This document shows, one piece after another, positions 15,343 through 23,016 of a stretch of 37,251 nucleotides of DNA (within the stretch, counting starts at the first letter, position 1; every line of letters begins with the position of its first letter). Under the pieces are notes generated by a model. The model was not told the origin of the DNA. It saw only the letters and a program-made list of their open reading frames with translations, and ran no database searches. Position numbers and translations under genes: made by a program. Origin of the DNA: Simkania sp. (GTDB taxonomy: Bacteria > Chlamydiota > Chlamydiia > Chlamydiales > Rhabdochlamydiaceae); contig JAGXTH010000099.1 of assembly GCA_018333475.1 (NCBI GenBank), forward strand, positions 1-37,251. Direction: 5' to 3'.

Positions 15343-17745
15343 ATGAAAGTACCTTTACATTGGCTCAAAGAATACCTTCCCCTAACACAATCTGTAGAAG
15401 AGATTTCAGAGGCTCTTACTTCTATGGGATTAGAGGTCGAGGGCACCGAAAAACGCTCTCTCCCCTTTGAAGGAGTCGTTGTTGCTAAGATCACAGCGGT
15501 CTCTCCTCATCCTAATGCAGATCGATTACGTATTGCCACCGTCCATGATGGCAATGACCTCTTACAAATCGTATGTGGAGCTACTAACTGTCGTCCTGGT
15601 ATAAAAACAGCTCTAGCAAAAATAGGCGCTGTACTTACCGATGCTGATGGAAAAAAAATCACGATAAAGAAAAGCAAGCTACGTGATGTCGAATCCTATG
15701 GTATGCTCTGTGCTGCAGAGGAGCTGGGATTACCACACTCTTCAGAAGGAATCCTAGAGCTTTCCGAAGAATTACTCGAAGGAACAAATCTCCAGGATTT
15801 GTATAGTGAAGTCATTCTTGATCTTTCCTTAACCCCTAATTTAGGTCACGACCTTAGTCTCATCGGCATAGCAAGAGAGCTCTCAGCAAAATTTGCATTA
15901 CCTTTGCGTCATCCTAAAACTCACGTGAAAGAAGATCCTTCCCGCCCTATAGGGAACACTTTAAAGCTCGATATCGATGCCCCAGAACTTTGTCATCACT
16001 ATTCGTGTCGCCTTTTAAGAGGGGTTCGAGTCGCTCCTTCTCCTGAGTGGCTAAAATCTCGACTTGAAGCCGCGGGCCAAAAAAGCGTGAATAACCTCGT
16101 CGATATCGGCAATTTTGTCATGTTAGAAACCGGTCAACCTCTCCATATTTTCGATGCGGATACCATTACTAATCATCATCTTCGTGTTACTACAGCAGAT
16201 AAAGAAGGAAGCTTGACTCTTCTTAATGAAACACCATGCACCTTTCTAAAAGGCACCTTGCTTATTACAGATGCCGAAAAACCTTTGGCCATAGCTGGGG
16301 TCATGGGTGGGATCTCTTCTGCAGTAAGTCCTACCACGACAACTATTGTCATTGAATCCGCCCACTTTGCTCCATCGAGCATCCGGGCTACGAGTAAATC
16401 GTTGGGACTGCGTTCTGAATCCTCTTATCGATTTGAACGAAATATTGATCAAGGCGGTATCATCCATGCTTTAGAAAGAGCCGCTGGTCTTATAGAAGAT
16501 ATCGCCGGCGGAATCGCTGATACGGGCATCTTGGAAATCTGCTCCCATCCTGTTTCTTCTAGAACAATTACCTGCCGTGTCGGTCGATTAAATCAATTTT
16601 TGGGTTTGCAATTGAGCCAAAATGAAGTGACTACCCTTCTCAAGCGCCTATTCATGACCGTCTCACCCTCTGATAATGATCTCTTACGCGTCACTGTCCC
16701 AAGTTTTCGCAATGATCTCAACATTGAAGAAGACCTTTTTGAAGAAGTAGCAAAATTATACGGTTATAACAACATTCCCAAAACGGCTGCAAGACACGTC
16801 AGCGCTCCATTTGGAGATGCACCTTTATTCCTTTTTGAAGAAAAAGTACGAGCTCTCATGGTTAGAGAAGGCCTACAGGAATGTCTTTGCTGTGACCTAA
16901 TCAGCCCAACAGAAGCAAAGCTAACCTTGGAAAAAGGAATGGAAGAAGCTTCTCTCATTCACGTACTCCATCCGAGTTCTATAGATCAATCGGTCTTACG
17001 TCCTTCTCTGCTTCCCGGTTGTTTACGTATAGCTCGTTTTAACCAAGACCACGGTTCTCATCATCTTTACTCCTTTGAAATTGGCAAGATCCACTTTAGG
17101 GAAAAAGGACACTTTAAAGAACGCCTGATGACGGCAATCCTTCTAAAAGGTCTCTCTGCCCCTTACCATTTTTCGCCAAAAACCCGTTCTGTAGATTTCT
17201 TGGACCTCAAAGGAATTGTAGAGAATCTCTTTACCTCCTTAAAAATTCCACAACCACATTTCGAACCTTCCCATTTACATTCCTTTCACCCCTTCCGCCA
17301 AGCGAAATTAAAAATCGGGGAGGATTGCGTAGGTGTTCTTGGCGAAGTGCATCCAAAAACTCTCTCTCTCCTTGAAATCAAAGAGCCTCTTTTCTTTGCA
17401 GAACTCGACCTTCATTCCATGCTGCAATACACAAGAAAAGAGCACCTCTACAAAGAAATCGCCTTATATCCAGGTTCTGAGAGAGATTGGACGATCACAG
17501 TTCGTGATACCACACCTCTAGAATTCCTTTTGACTACGATAAAATCGTGCGCATCTACTTTTTTACGTGATGTCTATTTGCTCGACATTTATCAAAGCGA
17601 CCAACTAGGTCCTCATAAGAAAAACATCACCTTGCGATTCTTTTATCAAGACACTGCGCACACCATCCAACAGGAAACTGTCGATAAAGAACATGCAAAA
17701 TTGATGCAACAAGTAGCAGAAAAAATCAGCAATTCCGTATTGTAG
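15343..17745 (+). CDS. pheT: Phenylalanine--tRNA ligase beta subunit
   Basis: An 800-residue PheT, the usual length. The N-terminus MKVPLHWLKEYLP is followed by the tRNA-binding OB domain (about 40-150: VVVAKITAVSPHPNADRLRIATV ... GMLCAAEELGL), the B3/B4 editing domain (about 210-385, with NNLVDIGNFVMLETGQPLHIFDAD and GVMGG), the B5 domain (about 405-475), the catalytic-like core (FEEVAKLYGYNNIPKT ... LHPSSIDQSVLRPSLLPG) and a C-terminal FDX-ACB anticodon-binding domain (YPGSERDWTITV ... ITLRFFYQD). I chose ATG 15343 because the residues upstream are not part of the family; no good ribosome binding site is visible. pheS is not in the window, so the subunits are encoded apart, as I recall for chlamydiae. 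Confidence 0.96.
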   Translation: MKVPLHWLKEYLPLTQSVEEISEALTSMGLEVEGTEKRSLPFEGVVVAKITAVSPHPNADRLRIATVHDGNDLLQIVCGATNCRPGIKTALAKIGAVLTDADGKKITIKKSKLRDVESYGMLCAAEELGLPHSSEGILELSEELLEGTNLQDLYSEVILDLSLTPNLGHDLSLIGIARELSAKFALPLRHPKTHVKEDPSRPIGNTLKLDIDAPELCHHYSCRLLRGVRVAPSPEWLKSRLEAAGQKSVNNLVDIGNFVMLETGQPLHIFDADTITNHHLRVTTADKEGSLTLLNETPCTFLKGTLLITDAEKPLAIAGVMGGISSAVSPTTTTIVIESAHFAPSSIRATSKSLGLRSESSYRFERNIDQGGIIHALERAAGLIEDIAGGIADTGILEICSHPVSSRTITCRVGRLNQFLGLQLSQNEVTTLLKRLFMTVSPSDNDLLRVTVPSFRNDLNIEEDLFEEVAKLYGYNNIPKTAARHVSAPFGDAPLFLFEEKVRALMVREGLQECLCCDLISPTEAKLTLEKGMEEASLIHVLHPSSIDQSVLRPSLLPGCLRIARFNQDHGSHHLYSFEIGKIHFREKGHFKERLMTAILLKGLSAPYHFSPKTRSVDFLDLKGIVENLFTSLKIPQPHFEPSHLHSFHPFRQAKLKIGEDCVGVLGEVHPKTLSLLEIKEPLFFAELDLHSMLQYTRKEHLYKEIALYPGSERDWTITVRDTTPLEFLLTTIKSCASTFLRDVYLLDIYQSDQLGPHKKNITLRFFYQDTAHTIQQETVDKEHAKLMQQVAEKISNSVL

Positions 17746-17778
17746 CTTTATCGTACTCGTTTCACAATGGATCCCACC

Positions 17779-18768
17779 ATGAAGTACAAAGTTCCCGTTT
17801 TGCTCGGCGTCGCACTTGCGATCTGTTCCGGCTGTCATGAAAAAAAAGAATCCGATTCCGTTGTTTCTAAGCGTTACATCCATAAATATGGCTATGCTGT
17901 CTCGCAAGAAGAATGGGAAGCACATAACTACCCAGGTCAAGTCATTACTACAATGCGTGATGGCATTACAGTGACCACTACCTATGAGCATGGTATACTA
18001 CATGGACCTTGCACATACAGCTATCCTCACAGCCAAACTATAGAGACCTATATGCTCTATAAAAATGGCGATCTGATCAAAGAAATCCGCTATGATAGAA
18101 ATGGTCTACCTACTCGTGAAGAAGTTCGTCTTTCTCCCACTCGTTACACACTTACCATGTGGTACTCAAGTGGCACTCCTCTTAGTATCGAAGAGTTTAC
18201 TGGGAAAGAGCTTGTTGAAGGGCAGTACTTTTCAGTAAATAATGAGACAGAAGCTCGTATCGATAAAGGAACTGGTCTTAGGGTTCGTCGCGACCAAAAC
18301 GGCTTGCTCCTTTCACGCGATGTGATTCAGAAAGGGTATATGACTCAGAGAGAGTCTTTTTATCCCAACGGTTCTCCTGAAAGCATTGCTCACTACTCTA
18401 TGAATAAACTCCAAGGAGAACGGCGTTCTTTTTCTGATAAAGGAGAACCTCTCCTGATCGAAGAATGGAAGAATGATCAGCTCCACGGTCTTGCTACTTA
18501 TTATAGCAACGGCGTCAAGATGAGTGAGTTATCCTACCTCAACGGTATAAAAAATGGTCTCGAACGGCACTATATCGACGGGGAAATTCTCTCCCAAGAA
18601 ATTACCTGGGAAAATGGCAATCGCCATGGTCCAAGTATCTACTATGTGGATGGGCAGATTCGTACAGAATGGTTCTATGATGGTTCTCATGTATCGCAAC
18701 ACCGCTTTGAAGAACTAGCGAAACTCGATGAGATGGTTTCACAAATTTCTCCTGACGTTATGCGCTAA
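17779..18768 (+). CDS. MORN-repeat lipoprotein
   Basis: A 329-residue protein with a lipoprotein-type signal peptide: MKYKVPVLLGVALAICSGC, lipidated Cys at 19 (the -3 position is Cys, slightly off the usual lipobox). The mature part carries many MORN-variant units, such as YEHGILHGPCTYSYP, FYPNGSPESIAHYSMNKLQG, EEWKNDQLHGLATYYSNG, YLNGIKNGLERHYIDG and WENGNRHGPSIYYVDG. An in-frame ATG at 17767 would add four residues; the later start gives a cleaner signal. It follows pheT by 33 bp and its stop overlaps the ogt start (TAATG), so the three genes are probably one transcript. Likely on the periplasmic side of a membrane; partner unknown. CT476 occupies this place in C. trachomatis (from memory). 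Confidence 0.82.
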   Translation: MKYKVPVLLGVALAICSGCHEKKESDSVVSKRYIHKYGYAVSQEEWEAHNYPGQVITTMRDGITVTTTYEHGILHGPCTYSYPHSQTIETYMLYKNGDLIKEIRYDRNGLPTREEVRLSPTRYTLTMWYSSGTPLSIEEFTGKELVEGQYFSVNNETEARIDKGTGLRVRRDQNGLLLSRDVIQKGYMTQRESFYPNGSPESIAHYSMNKLQGERRSFSDKGEPLLIEEWKNDQLHGLATYYSNGVKMSELSYLNGIKNGLERHYIDGEILSQEITWENGNRHGPSIYYVDGQIRTEWFYDGSHVSQHRFEELAKLDEMVSQISPDVMR

Positions 18769-19250
18769 TGAACGATTTATTACCTCAGGTCTTACGACCT
18801 GAGGTTTTCTTTCCCCTCGCCCTTCATTTAGATCTTTTTTGTACTGTAAAAGGCTTAAAGAGGGTCTCTCTTTCCCCCTCACCATCATTTTCCTACCAAT
18901 TTCACGGGGATTTTTGGAATGATCACATAACTGCCTGGCTTTCCCAATACGTCATAAAACAACCTGTGGAACGAGAGTTTCCCTTAGATCTAGAAGGACT
19001 TTCCGAATTCCAGAATAGAATTTTAACTAGATTAGATCATATTGCATTTAGCTCAACATGCTCTTATGCAGAGGTAGCAGGGCCCAGGTTTGCTAGAGCC
19101 GTAGGGTCTGTATGTAATAAAAACCCGTGGCCGCTCTTTATAGGCTGTCACCGCGTCATAGCTTCGTCCGGTATGCTTGGAGGATTTGCGTATGGGCACT
19201 CACTAAAACAAGCCCTATTAACCTTCGAAAAACCCCTATCCACCCTATGA
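18768..19250 (+). CDS. ogt: Methylated-DNA--protein-cysteine S-methyltransferase
   Basis: A 160-residue O6-alkylguanine-DNA alkyltransferase that repairs O6-methylguanine by transferring the methyl group irreversibly to its own cysteine. The winged-helix part is clear: FQNRILTRLDHIAFSSTCSYAEVAG, then ARAVGSVCNKNPWPLFIGCHRVIASSGMLGGFAYG. The acceptor is C127. The usual PCHRV is GCHRV here; Cys, His and Arg are intact, so activity is likely. The Asn of NP and the arginine finger of RAVG are also present. The N-terminal half is poorly conserved, as in many Ogt proteins. The start overlaps the previous stop by one base. Confidence 0.88.
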   Translation: MNDLLPQVLRPEVFFPLALHLDLFCTVKGLKRVSLSPSPSFSYQFHGDFWNDHITAWLSQYVIKQPVEREFPLDLEGLSEFQNRILTRLDHIAFSSTCSYAEVAGPRFARAVGSVCNKNPWPLFIGCHRVIASSGMLGGFAYGHSLKQALLTFEKPLSTL

Positions 19251-19424
19251 TCACCGCATTTTGGGAATCTCTTCGGATTCTCCGCCAATGTCTTGACCCA
19301 TACGATCTTCTTGAATAATCACCATCTTTTCAAAATCAGCTCCCCTTTCTTCCTCGTCCTTTCCCTTACTCTGGCATGAGACCAGGCTAAGTAACCCGAT
19401 GATACCCCATAGGTGGTATTTCAT
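19251..19424 (-). CDS. 57-residue putative lipoprotein (microprotein)
   Basis: A short but convincing gene on the minus strand. AAGGAGGGG, a strong Shine-Dalgarno sequence, lies about 4 nt before ATG 19424. The product begins MKYHLWGIIGLLSLVSCQSK, with hydrophobic core and lipobox LVSC (Cys17), followed by a charged tail (DEEERGADFEKM ... GGESEEIPKMR). Its stop codon abuts the ogt stop codon on the other strand, so the two genes are exactly convergent. I do not recognise a family; the tail is hydrophilic and without cysteines. Small lipoproteins of this kind are easily missed by gene callers. Confidence 0.7.
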   Translation of the reverse strand: MKYHLWGIIGLLSLVSCQSKGKDEEERGADFEKMVIIQEDRMGQDIGGESEEIPKMR

Positions 19425-19560
19425 TGTCCCCTCCTTCTCTATGGCTTAGAAGCCTTAGGTTTAGAACAGCTTCTTATAATCTGTTTATCTCCGAAGTTTT
19501 CTTTAACAGCAATACTCACTTGGCAGAATTACCAGCAGTTCCTATAAGAAGATTTAAGGA

Positions 19561-19722
19561 CTCACCTTACGCACATAGAGGGGCTTATGGACTATTTGAA
19601 AACTATCGATAAATCAAACCGTAGAAAGTGGGTAGTATTGAATGAAATACAACCCACTTTCTGCGATTTAATTTTCGACGTTTTGAAACAGTCCATAAGC
19701 TCCTCTATGTGTGTAAGATGAG
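19561..19722. repeat. Complete 162-bp palindromic MITE-like element (family B) with 7-bp target duplication
   Basis: Left arm CTCACCTTACGCACATAG... and right arm ...CTATGTGTGTAAGATGAG are imperfect inverted repeats running almost the full length and meeting near 19642. Direct copies of TTAAGGA flank it at 19554-19560 and 19723-19729. No transposase is encoded. The right-hand duplication contains the start of the AAGGAG ribosome binding site of the gene at 19736, so insertion left that site intact. A partial copy lies at 25802-25827. Confidence 0.88.
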
Positions 19723-19735
19723 TTAAGGAGAGCCC

Positions 19736-19912
19736 ATGACGCAAGGAGCCGATATTCTAAAAAAACTGGCTGAACTGGAGTCACTGAATGACCAGCTTCA
19801 GGCAGAATTACGCGAACTTGATCGGCTAATGAAAGAAGTTGGCTTTACAGAAGGGATCTCTACCCTTAAAAAAGCCGCCACCGAGGTTCTCGAAGAAGAC
19901 CCCGAAACATGA
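19736..19912 (+). CDS. 58-residue coiled-coil microprotein
   Basis: ATG 19736 is preceded 5 nt upstream by a full AAGGAG (19725-19730). The product, starting MTQGADILKKLAELESLNDQ, is highly helical and acidic with leucines at heptad-like spacing (residues about 8-33), then KEVGFTEGISTLKKAATEVLEEDPET. It has no signal peptide or membrane segment. It could be a small chaperone-like or adaptor protein, but I do not recognise it. A palindromic element sits immediately upstream of its ribosome binding site, which separates it from any older promoter; the element may now provide or modulate transcription (inference). Confidence 0.7.
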   Translation: MTQGADILKKLAELESLNDQLQAELRELDRLMKEVGFTEGISTLKKAATEVLEEDPET

Positions 19913-19930
19913 CTAACACCATAACCTTTG

Positions 19931-20266
19931 AAGAGACTCCTGCATAATACCAAACGCAATAAATAATTTCATATTTGAGCTGCGTGAAAGCTGTCGACAA
20001 ATTGACGATCATAAACAGCATAGTATTAATGCAATACAATGCCGTTTACGATCGCCGATTTTCGGCGCTTTGACGCGGCTCAAATGTGAAGTTATTTGTT
20101 GCGTTTGGTATAACTCAGTACCTTTGGAAAAAATGATTCGTTTTAGCGAGATTTCGGATTTGAGCGAGCCCACATATGCGAGACATCTCATAGGGGGCGA
20201 GCAAAAAACAAAAGATCGCAAAACGAGCATTTTTAACGAAGGTACTGAGTTATGCAGGGGTCTCTT
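19931..20266. repeat. Palindromic element (family O), interrupted by a family-T element
   Basis: AAGAGACTCCTGCATAA at 19931-19947 is the inverted partner of ...TTATGCAGGGGTCTCTT ending at 20266, and AACTCAGTACC at 20112-20122 pairs with GGTACTGAGTT further right. The element is split by a second element at 19948-20110. Taking the ends as AGAGAC...GTCTCT, it is flanked by TGA on both sides (19929-19931 and 20266-20268). No coding capacity. Confidence 0.75.
19948..20110. repeat. Complete 163-bp palindromic element (family T), nested in family O
   Basis: Ends are TACCAAACGCAA...TTGCGTTTGGTA. The arms TACCAAACGCAATAAATAAT... and ...GTTATTTGTTGCGTTTGGTA are imperfect inverted repeats of about 45 bp each. 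TAA is present on both sides (19945-19947 and 20111-20113), and removing the element with one TAA restores the continuous GCATAACTCAG of the outer element. Its right half is identical to 1-78. Confidence 0.9.
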
Positions 20267-20340
20267 GAACTAGATGGCTCAGTAATGATCCCTTGGGTGA
20301 TGAGCCACCTCCATCTGATGAATTAGGGAATCATACTGCA

Positions 20341-20355
20341 ATTTTAAACAGGCTC
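20341..20355. repeat. Remnant tip of a GAGCCTGTTTAAA-type element
   Basis: ATTTTAAACAGGCTC matches the right end of the complete element at 23830-24001 and is followed directly by the TTA (20356-20358) that also borders the next element. The other arm is not present. Confidence 0.65.
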
Positions 20356-20358
20356 TTA

Positions 20359-20463
20359 GAAGCTGTACTAAAACCTGGGTTCGTCGCTTTTGTGGATTAT
20401 TTTGGCCGCTTTTCGACTCAAAAAAACCGCAAAATCGACTGAACCAGGTTTTAGTACAGCTTC
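20359..20463. repeat. Complete 105-bp palindromic element (family X) at the SNF2 stop codon
   Basis: Ends GAAGCTGTACTAAAACC...GGTTTTAGTACAGCTTC. TTA flanks it at 20356-20358 and 20464-20466; the right copy is, on the minus strand, the TAA stop codon of the SNF2 gene. The core (GGGTTCGTCG, GGATTATTTTGGCCG, CTCAAAAAAACC) is shared with the element at 23830-24001, but the tips differ. Confidence 0.9.
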
Positions 20464-23010
20464 TTAATCGATCAAGGCGATCAAATCCTGCATCGTAAAT
20501 CCTTCAGCTTCTTCTAGACCTTCAAGAAGATCCCCCGCCAAACGTTTTTTGTGTTCTTTAAGACGTAACATTTTTTCTTCAATACTCAAAGCTGTGATAT
20601 AACGCCTTGCTATCACCGGAGTCTTACGCCCGAGTCGATGCGCCCGATCAATCGCCTGTTGTTCCACTGCATCGTTCCACCAGGGATCTGCAATCAGCAC
20701 ATAATCTGCTTTGGTTAAGTTTAATCCCACCCCCCCTGCTTTAAGGCTGATCAGAAAGATCTTTATTTCAGGGTCCTCTTGAAATTGTCGAACCATCTCT
20801 TCACGGTTCTTCGTGGCACCATCTAGATAAGCAATTTTCCATCCACGAGCATCGATATCTCTACGAAGTAGCGTGAGGAGAGAGGTAAACTGGCTATATA
20901 CAAGAGCCTTGGCCCCCTGTTCCACGATCTCCTCTAAGTCCTTAAGAAGATGTGCTATCTTACCACTTTCTTCCGCCACCGGAGGCAAAGAACTATCGAT
21001 GAGTGTAGGATGACAGCAAATCTGCCTGAGTCGTAAGATTTTTTCGAGAACCTCCATCCTAGTCATCGAACCTTCTTCATCGAGCATTTTTCGGCTTTGT
21101 GCCAACATAGCCTCATATGTTTGACGTTGCCCTTCTTCCATTTCCACCCAAACTAACTGTTCTATTTTTTCAGGAAGCTGGTCAGCCACGAGTTCTTTTT
21201 TCCTCCGCAGAATGAAAGGTCGAATCAATTTTTTGCATTGCTCTGCATAACGACGGTCTATTTGCGCAGCGACCATTTTAGAACGAAACTCTCCAACCTC
21301 TCCAAGTAATCCCGGTAAAAGAAACCGAAAAATCGACCAAAGGTCTTCAGCTCGATTCTCTAAGGGAGTACCCGTGATAGCTAATCGAAAGTCCCCTTTA
21401 AGACTGAAAACCGCTTCAGCAATTTGACTCTCTGCATTTTTGATCATTTGTGCTTCATCGAGAACGATGCACGAATAGTCAAGGTGAGAAAACAGCTCTT
21501 TATCTTGTCGTAAAAGAGCATAGGAAGTGAGAATCGCTGAGTTTTTCGATAATGCTTCCACCGTGCGTTGACGCGTGAGCCCATGATGCACATACACCGT
21601 TCTATTAGGAAGAAAGGCTTCCCATTCTTTTCGCCAATTAAATACAAGCGATGTAGGAGCTACGATAAGAAGTGGCTTTTGGCTCTGCCATACGCTAAAG
21701 AAAGCAAGAGTTTGCACTGTCTTTCCCAGTCCCATTTCATCTGCTAAAAGACCTGCTAACCCATGTTTTTTCAATGAAGTTAACCACGCAAGCCCTTGCT
21801 TTTGGTAAGAATGCAAAGTGCCAGTAAACCCCTGGAAAGGCTCCATCCCTTCGATTTTCTCTTCTTGGGCAAGACGCCACACATTGTGAAGATCTATGGT
21901 TTCGATCAGTTCTGGGATTAATCCTAAACGAGCTTTATGCATTTTCAGTTTGCCTTGCTCTAGAGAAAACTCCCTGATGTGCTCTGGCAGTGTTGCTGGA
22001 TCGATCAATCCAACAAACCCTGATGACAACTCAACAAAGCGATCCCTTCTATTGAAAGCGCCAGCAATATTGCTCACGTCTGCATTATGTTCGCCAAAAA
22101 GAACCTTACCCTTTAACAAGAGCTCTTGCTGTTGATCTTCTACTCGGAGGTCCACCTTGCTTTGACGAACCACGCGATTACCGCGATGATCAATGACTCT
22201 CCAACCAATCTCTAAAAGGAAACTTAAGCTGTTTGCAACTAGGTCCATCGGACAGTAATAGTGAGAGGTGTCGACAATTTTTGCTTGAAATCCTGTATCT
22301 AAAAGATCCTTTTCCCACAATCGTTCTGCCTCTAGATTTCTCCAAGAACTCTCTCCTCTATCATGAAACCCCCTCTCCCCACGAGCACCATAATCCATCC
22401 AAAGATCTGCAAAAGCGCCAAATCGATCTTTGAGCTTAAGGATTGGCCACGCTTCCTTTGTCTGTTTTTCAAAGGTAGGCAGCACCACAGCGGGAGCATC
22501 TTCTCCCTCTTCCCTGAGTTCTTCCAGCCACAATTCTAACGTATTTCGATCGATCTCTTTTCCAATAGGATAAACTCTTTCCAACCATTTGAAGGAAATA
22601 TCCTTAGAAAACTTTTGAACAAGTGGCCCATGTTGGATGCAAGGGGGGGCGGAGGGAAATACAGCTAAGGCTTTAACTATGGGATCGCGCTTTCCTTGAG
22701 AAACAAGAAATCCCTCAACGAGAAAATTCTCCTCAGTGCATTGTACAATTTCGATCACAAGGTCCAGTAAAGTGAATGGATCAAAAATGACTTTTTGTCC
22801 CTGGCTTCTTAACTTTCCTAATCTAGACAACTGCATCATCAATGCGCAGGCATTTCCCGCCTTGATCGGCCAAGGTTCTATAGGGAATTTATCCCACCCA
22901 CACTGTTTTAAAAAAAGTTTATCTTCCGCAGCCAATGGTCCTTTTATCTCTGCTTTGACAAAGAGCTTGCCTTGTTTAGTTTCTAGTGAATAATCGTTGG
23001 AGGACATCAT
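20464..23010 (-). CDS. SNF2/SWI-family DNA helicase-like ATPase
   Basis: An 848-residue Swi2/Snf2-type protein. The N-terminal 350 residues are a bacterial SNF2-associated region; helicase lobe 1 begins near residue 395 (LHSYQKQGLAWL), with Walker A DEMGLGKT (about 422-429), motif II DEAQ (about 519) and TGTPLENR. Lobe 2 carries ALVYSQFTSLLTLL, YLDGATKNREE, LKAGGVGLNLTKADYV and the motif VI stretch QQAIDRAHRLGR. Such enzymes translocate on dsDNA and can remodel protein-DNA complexes, including RNA polymerase (RapA) or nucleoid proteins. ATG 23010 or 23007 are both possible. The start codon is only 6 bp from that of the divergent gene at 23017. I recall a brnQ-SNF2 adjacency (CT554-CT555) in C. 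trachomatis. The stop codon forms the edge of a palindromic element. Confidence 0.92.
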   Translation of the reverse strand: MMSSNDYSLETKQGKLFVKAEIKGPLAAEDKLFLKQCGWDKFPIEPWPIKAGNACALMMQLSRLGKLRSQGQKVIFDPFTLLDLVIEIVQCTEENFLVEGFLVSQGKRDPIVKALAVFPSAPPCIQHGPLVQKFSKDISFKWLERVYPIGKEIDRNTLELWLEELREEGEDAPAVVLPTFEKQTKEAWPILKLKDRFGAFADLWMDYGARGERGFHDRGESSWRNLEAERLWEKDLLDTGFQAKIVDTSHYYCPMDLVANSLSFLLEIGWRVIDHRGNRVVRQSKVDLRVEDQQQELLLKGKVLFGEHNADVSNIAGAFNRRDRFVELSSGFVGLIDPATLPEHIREFSLEQGKLKMHKARLGLIPELIETIDLHNVWRLAQEEKIEGMEPFQGFTGTLHSYQKQGLAWLTSLKKHGLAGLLADEMGLGKTVQTLAFFSVWQSQKPLLIVAPTSLVFNWRKEWEAFLPNRTVYVHHGLTRQRTVEALSKNSAILTSYALLRQDKELFSHLDYSCIVLDEAQMIKNAESQIAEAVFSLKGDFRLAITGTPLENRAEDLWSIFRFLLPGLLGEVGEFRSKMVAAQIDRRYAEQCKKLIRPFILRRKKELVADQLPEKIEQLVWVEMEEGQRQTYEAMLAQSRKMLDEEGSMTRMEVLEKILRLRQICCHPTLIDSSLPPVAEESGKIAHLLKDLEEIVEQGAKALVYSQFTSLLTLLRRDIDARGWKIAYLDGATKNREEMVRQFQEDPEIKIFLISLKAGGVGLNLTKADYVLIADPWWNDAVEQQAIDRAHRLGRKTPVIARRYITALSIEEKMLRLKEHKKRLAGDLLEGLEEAEGFTMQDLIALID

Positions 23011-23016
23011 TTCTCT

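Noticed and set aside
15297-15494. Longer N-terminus of the LysM protein
   Set aside because: It would overlap the pheT start on the opposite strand, and the segment has no features before the membrane anchor that begins soon after Met 15296.
20009-20273. Open frames of 67-73 codons on both strands within the palindromes
   Set aside because: They arise from the inverted-repeat arms, have no ribosome binding site and no protein-like composition.
19561-20463. CRISPR array or integron attC cluster in the repeat-rich gap
   Set aside because: The repeats are long palindromes of different families with individual target duplications, not short direct repeats with regular spacers, and no cas or integrase genes are present.
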